Assembly: GCA_964577315.1 (NCBI GenBank)
Contig: CAZNYT010000069.1
Coordinates: forward strand, 1 to 11,350
Length of the DNA stretch: 11,350 bases
Direction: 5' to 3'
Source of the DNA: Desulfonatronospira sp964577315
Lineage (GTDB): Bacteria > Desulfobacterota > Desulfovibrionia > Desulfovibrionales > Desulfonatronovibrionaceae
The notes beneath the pieces are model-generated. The model was not told the DNA's origin, ran no database searches, and saw only the letters and a program-made list of their open reading frames with translations. Made by a program: the position numbers and the translations under genes. This document shows positions 1-5,976 of the stretch, in pieces. The stretch's first letter is position 1. Each line of letters starts with the position of its first letter.

Positions 1-56
1 TTTTCCATTCTATCATTTTTGTATATTATCAGCATACACATTAAAGTCAAGAAGTC

Positions 57-73
57 ACTACCAACGAAACTTT
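57..73. repeat. Diverged single copy of the 17-bp terminal repeat seen at 5659-5773
   Basis: ACTACCAACGAAACTTT differs from the start of the 5659-5675 repeat (ACTACAACGAAACTTA) by one inserted C and a change in the last base. There is no matching inverted partner nearby, so it may be a remnant end of the same repeat family or a chance resemblance. Confidence 0.35.
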
Positions 74-84
74 GTGAGCAAATC

Positions 85-121
85 GGCTTGGGGACAGTCC
101 CCCGCAAGCCAGTCCCTGTCC
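85..121. repeat. REP-like GC-rich palindrome
   Basis: GGGGAC-A-GTCCCC (90-102) is a 13-nt near-perfect palindrome. It is embedded in a second inverted repeat, GGCTTG (85-90) with CAAGCC (105-110), and GGACAG (92-97) also pairs with CTGTCC (116-121). The block can therefore adopt alternative hairpins. GGGGACAGTCCCC-like palindromes recur between genes in several Desulfovibrionota-type genomes. Calling this a REP-type repeat is inference from shape, because only one copy is in the window. Confidence 0.45.
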
Positions 122-239
122 GGCAATTGGCTAAACTGTTACGATTTCATAAGGATGACCTGCTTATCTAACTGGACGGGCTAAAGTTTTTTGAGAACAT
201 CTTGTTGAGTTGGAATTTGTCAAGAATGAGGTGAAGTTT

Positions 240-1925
240 ATGGATAGGAATGAAGGGGCGCCAGCGGTTCTGGCTGTGGATGATGAACGCAATACACGGG
301 AGTTTCTGACTTTTCACCTGGAAAGTGAAGGCTACCAGGTCTTTACAGCAGAAGACTGGGAACAGGCCCAGGAAATTGCTGCCCGGGAAGCTCCGGACCT
401 GGTTTTACTGGACGTCTATCTTCCGGATGGGAGCGGTTTCGATCTCTGCACCAAGATCAAGGAGGATTTATCCGGGGACTCGCCCTGTGTGGTGCTCATG
501 TCCGCTTGGGCTGGCCCCTCGGACATGGCCGAGGCCCTCTTGCAGGGCGTGGACGATTACCTCTCCAAACCCCTGGATCCCAGGGAGCTTAGGTCCAAGA
601 TTCAGGCCCTGCTCCGTTCCACTATGGCCGAGAGGAATCTCAAGCGCCAGGCCCGGTCTTTTACCCGGTTACTGGAAAGTATCCAGGATGTGGTGGTGTA
701 CCAGGACCGGGAGCACCGGATATTATGGGCAAACAAGGCCACGGCCAGGTTTATGAATATGTCCCGCTCGGATCTCGTAGGTCGTTTTTGCTACCAGTTT
801 TTTGGATACCAAGAAAATCCCTGCCCGGACTGCCCAATAGAATCTGTGTTCCAGTCCGGTACTGCTTCCTTTGGCTTGAAACGAACCCCGGATGGAAGAG
901 TGTGGCATCTTCAGGGATATCCGGTATGGGACGAAAACGGGGAATGTTCTGGACTGGTGGAGATAGCCAGGAACGTGACCCAGGAGGAGGAGTACAAAAA
1001 GGAGCTAAGTCGCCAGAAACGGCTTCTGGAGGATCTGACCGCCAATATACCTGGTGCGGTTTTCCAGTACTACTTTGATGGGGCGGGCATAGGCAGATTG
1101 AATTTTGTAAGCTCCGGGGTGAAAAACCTCTTGGGCTTGGATCCTCAGGACATCCAGGAGGATCCAGAATCCATCCTAAGCGTTATGCACCCAGAGGAGC
1201 AGGGGCGGGCCAGAAATTTTCTCAGCAAGGCCTTCTCCTATCACACACCCTGGGAAACTATCTTCCGGGTCCAACCCCGGGGAGGGGAAAAGGTTACCTG
1301 GATCCAAGCCTCGGCCAGGCCCAGCCCGGACGAAGAGGGCCAAATCCTGTGGAACGGGGTGCTCATGGATATTACCAGGCTCAAGGAGGCCGAGTCCAGG
1401 CTGGAGCACATGGCCCTGCACGACCTGCTCACCGGGCTAGGGAACAGGAACCTGTTCATGGACAAACTGGACCATCTCCTTGCCCAGGCCAGGCGCTACG
1501 GGCACATAGTAGGTTTGCTATATATGGATTTGAACGGTTTTAAAAAGATCAACGACGAATACGGACATCAGGCCGGGGATGAGGTTCTGCAGGAAGTAGG
1601 GAAGCGGTTACAGGAAAATCTGCGCGAGTCCGATATACCCGCCCGGATCGGCGGGGACGAATTCGCTGTGATCCTTCCCCAAATGAAGGATCGCAGGGAA
1701 GCGGACAAGGTAGCGGAAAAGCTCTTGCAGGCCCTGGCTTCCCCTTTTTGCCTGAGCCAGGGTGTGGCCCTTAATCTAGCGGCCAGTGTGGGGATAAGCG
1801 TGTTCCCGGATCACGGCCGGGGGCCGGACCAGCTGATATATGCCGCGGACAAGGCCATGTATCAGGCCAAGGAATGTCAGGAACACAGGTACGTTTGGGC
1901 TGAGTCCAGGCCAGGGACAGATTAG
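240..1925 (+). CDS. Response-regulator diguanylate cyclase (REC-PAS-PAS-GGDEF)
   Basis: Probable cytoplasmic diguanylate cyclase making c-di-GMP from two GTP under control of a phosphorylatable receiver. Of the possible starts, ATG at 240 is preferred over TTG at 210 because GAGGTG (228-233) sits 6 nt before it, giving 561 residues. The receiver (about 8-128) has the acidic pair D14/D15, phosphoacceptor D58, S88 and K110. PAS1 (about 145-250) carries three cysteines, C184, C195 and C198, in a CPDCP context. PAS2 (about 270-385) is of the PAS_3 type and ends in MDIT. The GGDEF domain (about 390-555) has an intact GGDEF motif (471-475). An RESD inhibitory site (462-465) lies exactly five residues before it, so product inhibition is expected. 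There are no membrane segments. It is the first gene of a three-gene run. The activating kinase is unknown; the kinase two genes downstream is a candidate. Confidence 0.93.
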   Translation: MDRNEGAPAVLAVDDERNTREFLTFHLESEGYQVFTAEDWEQAQEIAAREAPDLVLLDVYLPDGSGFDLCTKIKEDLSGDSPCVVLMSAWAGPSDMAEALLQGVDDYLSKPLDPRELRSKIQALLRSTMAERNLKRQARSFTRLLESIQDVVVYQDREHRILWANKATARFMNMSRSDLVGRFCYQFFGYQENPCPDCPIESVFQSGTASFGLKRTPDGRVWHLQGYPVWDENGECSGLVEIARNVTQEEEYKKELSRQKRLLEDLTANIPGAVFQYYFDGAGIGRLNFVSSGVKNLLGLDPQDIQEDPESILSVMHPEEQGRARNFLSKAFSYHTPWETIFRVQPRGGEKVTWIQASARPSPDEEGQILWNGVLMDITRLKEAESRLEHMALHDLLTGLGNRNLFMDKLDHLLAQARRYGHIVGLLYMDLNGFKKINDEYGHQAGDEVLQEVGKRLQENLRESDIPARIGGDEFAVILPQMKDRREADKVAEKLLQALASPFCLSQGVALNLAASVGISVFPDHGRGPDQLIYAADKAMYQAKECQEHRYVWAESRPGTD

Positions 1926-1948
1926 GGAAATAGGTAAAGAAACCGGAA

Positions 1949-3202
1949 GTGAGTATGAAGAAAAAGCAGCCGCCTCCTTGGAATTATAACGTGGTGTACC
2001 TGGGCAGGCAGCCCTTTTTTGACCCGCAATTGCAGCCCCAGGGACACGAGCTTTTGTATCGCTCCCAAGAGCATTCCCAGGAGGCCATTTTTTTAGATGG
2101 CGAGGACGCCACCTTGAGCGTGATCCATGGCTCCTATGGCAGCCCTTTCTTGGAAACCCGTGGGGAGCATCTCCTGATGGTCAATTTTACCCTGCAGGCC
2201 ATTTTGAACCGCGCCCCCTTCGCCCTGCCCCCTTATAGGACAGTAATCAAGATATCGGGCACCCCGGACAAAACCCCGGAAAAAACCAAGGTTCTGGACG
2301 AATTGCGCCACCAGGGCTATCAGGTGGCCTTGGACCATGAGTTATCCACCTGCCTGGATTGGCAGGACCATATTGATATATGCATAGGCCAAGCCCAGGT
2401 TCTAGGCCAAGAGGGCCAGGACCTGCTCCAAAAGGCCCAGGAGCATGGATTGCGGGTAATGGCCAAGCAAGTGGAGGAGCAGGAAACCTTCCAGGCCTTG
2501 AAACAAGCCGGAGTGGATCTTTTTCAGGGGTTTTTCTTCCAAAAACCGGAGGTCCTGCGCGGGGTGGAGATCTCCACCCACCATGCCCTGCGCCTCAAGA
2601 TCCTTCGGATTTTGCAGCAGCAAGAACCGGATCTGGACCAGCTGGCGGATCTACTGGAAAAGGAGGTCTCCTTGGCCTACCGCATCCTGAAATTCGTGAA
2701 CTCCGCCTATTTCAGCACCCGGGTAGAGATCACCTCCCTTAGGCACGCCCTGGCCTATGTCGGGCTAAACCAACTAAGAACCCTGCTGGAGATTTTTTTG
2801 CTCCGGAGTATGACCCCCGAGAGCAAGCCTTCGGAGCTGCCTTTCCTCTCGGTGCACAGGGGCAGATTCCTGGAGATTCTGGGCCAGGATCACCCGGATT
2901 TTTCTTCCAGGAGGGAAGCCCTGTTCCTCTTGGGCCTTTTTTCCTTGCTGGATGCCATTTTTGATACCTCCATGGATCAAGTCCTGGAGAACCTACCCCT
3001 GGATGCGGAAATAGAGAGGGCATTGCTTCGGGAGGAGAGCAGGTACTTACCCTGGCTGGAGCTGGCCATAGCCTTTGAGGAGGCCAGTTGGGACCAGGTG
3101 GACGACTTGGTGGATAGGCTGGGGTTATCTCCCCCTGACGTGGCCATGGCCTATTCCCAGGCCCTGGCCTGGACCCGGGAGCTTTTTGAATACTGGATAT
3201 AA
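1949..3202 (+). CDS. HDOD signalling protein with degenerate EAL domain (YuxH-like)
   Basis: EAL-HDOD protein of the YuxH-like class, 417 residues from GTG 1949. ATG 1955 is an equally good or better start, with GGAAG at 1945-1949 and 5-nt spacing, and removes two residues. The EAL half (about 12-205) keeps ELLYR (34-38), N79, D129, E176 and QGFFFQKP (193-200). It has lost key metal-binding and catalytic positions: the LEITE site reads VIKISGT (K101), the second Asp of DDFG is H130, the catalytic Lys site is C145, and the AEGVE glutamate is K173. It should therefore not hydrolyse c-di-GMP. The HDOD half (about 207-290) matches the SLAYRILKFVNSA-type core; the remaining C-terminal stretch is helical. 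It starts 23-29 nt after the cyclase gene, which suggests co-expression and a scaffold or c-di-GMP-responsive role. That role is inference. Confidence 0.88.
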   Translation: MSMKKKQPPPWNYNVVYLGRQPFFDPQLQPQGHELLYRSQEHSQEAIFLDGEDATLSVIHGSYGSPFLETRGEHLLMVNFTLQAILNRAPFALPPYRTVIKISGTPDKTPEKTKVLDELRHQGYQVALDHELSTCLDWQDHIDICIGQAQVLGQEGQDLLQKAQEHGLRVMAKQVEEQETFQALKQAGVDLFQGFFFQKPEVLRGVEISTHHALRLKILRILQQQEPDLDQLADLLEKEVSLAYRILKFVNSAYFSTRVEITSLRHALAYVGLNQLRTLLEIFLLRSMTPESKPSELPFLSVHRGRFLEILGQDHPDFSSRREALFLLGLFSLLDAIFDTSMDQVLENLPLDAEIERALLREESRYLPWLELAIAFEEASWDQVDDLVDRLGLSPPDVAMAYSQALAWTRELFEYWI

Positions 3203-3212
3203 TGGGAAGGCT

Positions 3213-4646
3213 ATGTTTCGGGAACAGGACTGGAAATTGCAGCTAAAGGATGTATCGGTCCTCTGTGTGGAGGATGATGATATTGCCTTGATGTTTTTGA
3301 CCAAGCTCCTGGAAGAGCACGTGCACCAGGTGTATACCGCCCGGGACGGTCAGGAGGGGGTATATGCTTATTCCCGGTTCAACCCGGACGTGGTCATTAC
3401 CGATATAGAAATGCCCCGTATGAATGGCCTGGAAATGGCCTCCACTATCCGAAGGATGGATCCGGATGCTGCGGTCGTGGTGTCTACCGCCTTCGACAAC
3501 GTGGAGTACTTGAAGCAGGCTATTGCCCTGCACTTGGACCGTTTTATCTCCAAGCCCTTGGTCCCGGAGGAGGTCTGGGAAGCCCTGGAGAGGGGGCTGG
3601 ACAAGATCAACCGCAAAAAGGAGGAGGAACACTACCACCGGTTCACCGAGTTCATGATCGGGGGAATGCCCTTTCCGGTGCTTTTGGTGAACTTGGGCCA
3701 GGAAAGGGTGGAGATAGCCAATCCCGCGGCTAGAGAAGTGGGATACGACCAGGGCTCTCCACTGGAAGGGGAGTTTTTCCCGGAGGAGATCCAAGGCTAT
3801 CTGCGGGGGGTTAATATCCAGAACCTTTTCAGTGTTCACAAACCCCAAGTGGAAAATATCTGCGCCTGGGGCAGTTACTGGGACCTTTATATCAAGCAGG
3901 TGGGCCCGGAGGTAGTGATCCTGACCTACGTGGACGTAACCTGGCGCAAGGAGCTGGAGGAGATGCGCGAAGAGGTGGAGCGCATTACCCGCCACGATAT
4001 GAAAACCCCGGTGAACAATCTGATAGCTATTCCGGACCTGCTCCTGGAATCCGAGAATCTTTCCCAGGAAGAAAGGAAAATGGTTTCCTACATCAAGGAA
4101 TCCGGTCATACCCTGCTGCACATGATCAACCTTTCCCTGGATCTGTACAAGATGGAACGAGGCACCTACGAGCTGGACCCCCGTCCTGTGGAGCTTCTCC
4201 GGGTTTTGGGGCAGATTCTCAGGGATCTGGGGCCTATTTCCCGGGGCAAGAAACTCTCCACTGCGGTATATGTGCACGGCCATCCCGCCGGGGAAGAAAG
4301 CACTTTTCAGGTTCTGGGGGAGGAACTACTCTGCTATTCCATGCTTTCCAACCTGGTCAAGAACGCCATGGAAGCCTCGCCTCACGGGGAGCAGGTAAGC
4401 CTATATCTGGACGGACTGGAGGAAATGGCGGTGATAACCATTCATAACCAGGGCACCGTCCCGGAAGAGATCCGGGAGTCCTTTTTCGATAAGCTCTCCA
4501 CCCTGGGCAAGAAAGGGGGCACTGGACTGGGCACATATTCCGCCCTGCTCATAGCCAGAACCCAAAAGGGTGATATCCACATGGAAACCTCGGAAGAGGC
4601 CGGGACTTATGTAAGGATTTTCCTGCCTGCTGCAAGTCAAGGATAA
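3213..4646 (+). CDS. Hybrid sensor: REC-PAS-like-histidine kinase
   Basis: Soluble histidine kinase with an N-terminal receiver, 477 residues. The frame is open further upstream inside the previous gene, but ATG 3213 is chosen. It begins the receiver at the usual distance, follows the previous stop by 10 nt, and has GGGAAGG (3204-3210) just before it, although at short spacing. The receiver (about 13-130) has the acidic cluster E20/D21/D22, phosphoacceptor D64, T92 and K114. A PAS-like sensor follows (about 145-245). The HisKA helix carries H261 in HDMKTP, with linker helices to about 335. The HATPase domain (about 365-472) has the N-box NLVKNAMEAS (380-389), a G1-like HNQGTV in which the usual Asp is replaced, and G2 GGTGLG (435-440). 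There are no membrane segments, signal peptide or DNA-binding output. It may phosphorylate the receiver of the cyclase encoded at 240; this is inference from operon context. Confidence 0.9.
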   Translation: MFREQDWKLQLKDVSVLCVEDDDIALMFLTKLLEEHVHQVYTARDGQEGVYAYSRFNPDVVITDIEMPRMNGLEMASTIRRMDPDAAVVVSTAFDNVEYLKQAIALHLDRFISKPLVPEEVWEALERGLDKINRKKEEEHYHRFTEFMIGGMPFPVLLVNLGQERVEIANPAAREVGYDQGSPLEGEFFPEEIQGYLRGVNIQNLFSVHKPQVENICAWGSYWDLYIKQVGPEVVILTYVDVTWRKELEEMREEVERITRHDMKTPVNNLIAIPDLLLESENLSQEERKMVSYIKESGHTLLHMINLSLDLYKMERGTYELDPRPVELLRVLGQILRDLGPISRGKKLSTAVYVHGHPAGEESTFQVLGEELLCYSMLSNLVKNAMEASPHGEQVSLYLDGLEEMAVITIHNQGTVPEEIRESFFDKLSTLGKKGGTGLGTYSALLIARTQKGDIHMETSEEAGTYVRIFLPAASQG

Positions 4647-4682
4647 GGGCTAAGCGTTCTGCTCCAGCAGTTTTTTTAGCCC
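4647..4682. terminator. Candidate bidirectional terminator between convergent operons
   Basis: GGGCTAA (4647-4653) is the exact reverse complement of TTAGCCC (4676-4682). Inside it lies a smaller hairpin, CTGC-TCCA-GCAG (4659-4670), followed on the plus strand by seven T residues (4671-4677). The element lies right after the rightward kinase stop and overlaps the last codons of the leftward 76-residue gene. It could serve both converging transcripts. The inner stem is only 4 bp, so intrinsic termination is plausible rather than certain. Confidence 0.35.
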
Positions 4683-4880
4683 GTATATAGTACCCTTCCA
4701 TTGCACATCCCCGATAATCAAATGGATCACCGGGTTCTTTTCGGCGATGATCTCAAAATGAAAGCCGTCGCTATCCTGGATTTTTACCTGGCATTCAGTG
4801 ACCATTTCCGAAGGGATGCCTACTACTTCGCAGTCAAAATCCGTGCGGATCTCTGTTGTCATGGGTATTTCGTTCACCAT
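4650..4880 (-). CDS. Small conserved-looking hypothetical protein, 76 residues
   Basis: I do not recognise this protein. The reading frame is open upstream, but ATG 4880 (or GTG 4877, one codon on) is chosen because an AAGGAGG ribosome-binding site lies at 4884-4890. Spacing is 3 nt to the ATG and 6 nt to the GTG. The product is acidic and soluble, with two cysteines in the N-terminal half, alternating hydrophobic stretches suggesting a small beta-rich fold (DCEVVGI, FHFEII, VIHLIIGDV) and a C-terminal helix ending LKKLLEQNA. No signal peptide or membrane segment is visible. It follows the PocR-domain gene by 58 nt on the same strand and is probably co-transcribed. The strong Shine-Dalgarno sequence supports a real gene. 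Its stop lies 3 nt from the stop of the convergent kinase gene. Confidence 0.72.
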   Translation of the reverse strand: MVNEIPMTTEIRTDFDCEVVGIPSEMVTECQVKIQDSDGFHFEIIAEKNPVIHLIIGDVQWKGTIYGLKKLLEQNA

Positions 4881-4938
4881 TTCCCTCCTTGGATTTGCTG
4901 ATAATACAGGCCCCGGAAAAACAGAAAGGTGCGAGATG

Positions 4939-5469
4939 TCATGTTTGGTCGGGATGGTTGGACTGGGAAGCAAGGTCACTCAGAATGGATTGGACCCTTT
5001 GCTCCATTTCCCGGGCCAGGGTCATGGCCTGAGACTCGCTTATCTGGGGCAAATCCTCAGCCAGTTCCTGTATCCTGGATTCGTCCAAGCCGGTCAGCTT
5101 GTGCATAAGAAAGGTCTCCAGCTCGCTTCCCTCCAGGAGATGCCCGCAGGCTCCCACCGCTCCCAGGAATTCGCCGTCCGCGATAACCGGTACCACTATT
5201 TTCATAAGTCCGATGTCGCACTCTTCCACCACTGGCTCCCGGGTGTTCTCGGCAATTTGGGCCAGGTTCTGGTGGGCCACGGAACACACGGATTGAAGTG
5301 CATCCGGATGGGATTTTATTTCCGGGCATACACGGTTGGCCCATTGCTTTAGGCCTGTGAAAGTGAAGCCGTCGCGGTCGTAAACATTGGTGTCCAGGCC
5401 GGTGTAACGATGCAGCTCCTGTTCCAGCTCCTTCCACTCCTCCGGGGAAAGTAAATCTGTCATTTGCAT
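4939..5469 (-). CDS. Stand-alone PocR-type ligand-sensing domain protein
   Basis: A 176-residue protein consisting almost entirely of a PocR sensory domain (about 5-165). This fold is usually fused to AraC regulators, kinases or chemoreceptors and binds small metabolites. Its signature is visible: four cysteines C48, C62, C84 and C108, the segment PVVEECDIGLMKIVVPVI (79-96), and the GAVGACGH turn (103-110). There is no DNA-binding, kinase, cyclase or methyl-accepting region, signal peptide or membrane segment, so it must act through a partner. ATG 5469 is chosen because GGAG lies about 7 nt upstream; ATG 5463, two codons later, is possible. It is followed by the small 76-residue gene. A promoter candidate at 5869-5897 would give it a leader of about 390 nt; no good closer promoter was found. 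The cysteines could bind a metal or cofactor, which is inference. Confidence 0.85.
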   Translation of the reverse strand: MQMTDLLSPEEWKELEQELHRYTGLDTNVYDRDGFTFTGLKQWANRVCPEIKSHPDALQSVCSVAHQNLAQIAENTREPVVEECDIGLMKIVVPVIADGEFLGAVGACGHLLEGSELETFLMHKLTGLDESRIQELAEDLPQISESQAMTLAREMEQRVQSILSDLASQSNHPDQT

Positions 5470-5560
5470 GGTATTTCTCCGCCTGTAGTATTTAAAAACC
5501 CGTAACTATTTTGGGTTAAACATGGTGACTTGAGAGTTAAAAGTAAAAGGTAAAAGGTTC

Positions 5561-5613
5561 ACCCGGTTAAACCACGCTTAAGCGTGACTGCCGGAGGCAG
5601 TGTTTAACTGGGT
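5561..5613. repeat. 53-nt nested palindrome (three-way-junction fold)
   Basis: The outer arms ACCCGGTTAAAC (5561-5572) and GTTTAACTGGGT (5602-5613) form a 12-bp stem with one G-T wobble. Enclosed with no spare bases are a perfect 14-nt palindrome, CACGCTTAAGCGTG (5573-5586), and a hairpin, ACTGCC-GGA-GGCAGT (5587-5601). Every base outside the loops can pair, giving a three-armed structure in single-stranded DNA or RNA on either strand. It interrupts a GTAAAAG-rich tract. It may be a mobile palindromic repeat or an RNA element; the pairing is directly visible, the role is not. Confidence 0.7.
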
Positions 5614-5658
5614 AAAAAGTAAGACAAGAAAATCAGTACGTTAAGCTAGAGGTGTTAA

Positions 5659-5773
5659 AACTACAACGAAACTTACTATCCAGAACTCCTCGGACCCAGG
5701 GAAAGAGTTGCTGTCATAGTATAGTAAGGCGGGTTATAGAGCCATGGTTATAGAACTAAGTTTCGTTGTAGTT
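5659..5773. mobile_element. 115-bp MITE-like element with 17-bp terminal inverted repeats
   Basis: AACTACAACGAAACTTA (5659-5675) is the exact reverse complement of TAAGTTTCGTTGTAGTT (5757-5773). The 81-nt interior encodes no protein of note and contains GGTTATAGA twice. It can also form a competing pairing of CTTACTAT (5672-5679) with ATAGTAAG (5721-5728). TTAA occurs at 5655-5658 and at 5775-5778, so a TTAA target duplication is possible, although one extra base on the right makes the boundary uncertain. Size, perfect ends and lack of coding fit a miniature non-autonomous transposon. No transposase gene is in the window. Confidence 0.55.
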
Positions 5774-5868
5774 ATTAAGGACATAGAGAAAGCTAGAAAT
5801 TATCAATAAAAACAGAGGGTTGTTAAAGAGCTTTTGACTCTCGAGATGGTGAATATTTACGTTTTTTT

Positions 5869-5897
5869 CTTATAGTACCCAGAAGTTAAGTAGTCAA
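5869..5897 (-). promoter_or_regulatory. Near-consensus sigma70-type promoter, leftward
   Basis: On the minus strand, TTGACT (complement of 5892-5897) is followed after exactly 17 nt by TATAAG (complement of 5869-5874), each 5/6 to consensus. Transcription would start near 5862 and run left through the inverted-repeat element and the nested palindrome towards the PocR gene at 5469. It lies just after the RND operon's terminator-like hairpin, as expected for the next transcription unit. Confidence 0.55.
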
Positions 5898-5920
5898 TAA
5901 AAATCTATATCAGTTACAAA

Positions 5921-5939
5921 CCTTCAGGCCTGCTGAAGG
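5921..5939 (-). terminator. Terminator-like hairpin of the RND operon
   Basis: CCTTCAG (5921-5927) and CTGAAGG (5933-5939) form a perfect 7-bp stem with a 5-nt loop, 37 nt after the RND pump stop codon. On the minus strand it is followed by TTTGTAA, a weak U-tract, so it may terminate inefficiently or mainly protect the 3' end. Confidence 0.45.
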
Positions 5940-5976
5940 GTGCAGGCCCCGAGAGGGCACGGGTCTTTGCCCCGGA

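Larger units (their letters stand above)
1..239. other. AT-rich upstream region with REP-like palindrome
   Basis: I see no gene in this leader to the rightward signalling operon. It contains a fragment resembling the terminal inverted repeat found at 5659-5773 (positions 57-73) and a GC-rich palindromic block (85-121), both listed separately. No convincing sigma70 promoter stands out. TTGGCT at 127-132 has only poor -10 candidates at suitable spacing, so the operon promoter may lie left of the window or be of another sigma class. Confidence 0.5.
5470..5976. other. 507-nt AT-rich intergenic region with palindromic elements
   Basis: No convincing protein gene lies here. From left to right it holds the PocR ribosome-binding site, a GTAAAAG-rich tract (about 5535-5560, resuming at 5612-5622) interrupted by a 53-nt nested palindrome (5561-5613), a 115-bp element with 17-bp terminal inverted repeats (5659-5773), a repeated TCAATAAAAA (5803-5812 and 5894-5903), a leftward promoter candidate (5869-5897) and the terminator-like hairpin of the RND operon (5921-5939). 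Base composition is clearly richer in AT than the flanking genes. Confidence 0.7.

Noticed and set aside
3075..3212. Upstream extension of the kinase frame inside the preceding gene
   Set aside because: The 46 extra residues are Trp/Pro/Arg-rich and overlap the coding end of the HDOD gene in another frame. The receiver domain starts properly from ATG 3213.
3243..4283. 346-codon open frame on the minus strand opposite the histidine kinase
   Set aside because: It lies entirely antisense to a gene with clear receiver and kinase motifs, its translation is rich in His/Gln/Gly with no domain, and it is best explained by codon bias of the plus-strand gene.
4881..4979. Upstream extension of the small 76-residue gene to 109 residues
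   Set aside because: It would overlap the end of the PocR gene, and the AAGGAGG site at 4884-4890 places the start at 4880 or 4877.
4798..5352. 184-codon open frame on the plus strand opposite the PocR gene
   Set aside because: It is antisense to a recognisable PocR domain, has no known motif, and runs through the ribosome-binding site of the small gene.
5736..5786. 16-codon minus-strand peptide frame through the right arm of the inverted-repeat element
   Set aside because: It has no Shine-Dalgarno sequence, and it overlaps the repeat arm, so it is more likely chance than a leader peptide.
5834..5862. Possible rightward promoter starting with TTGACT at 5834-5839
   Set aside because: The -10 position reads TTACGT, a poor match, and no rightward gene follows.
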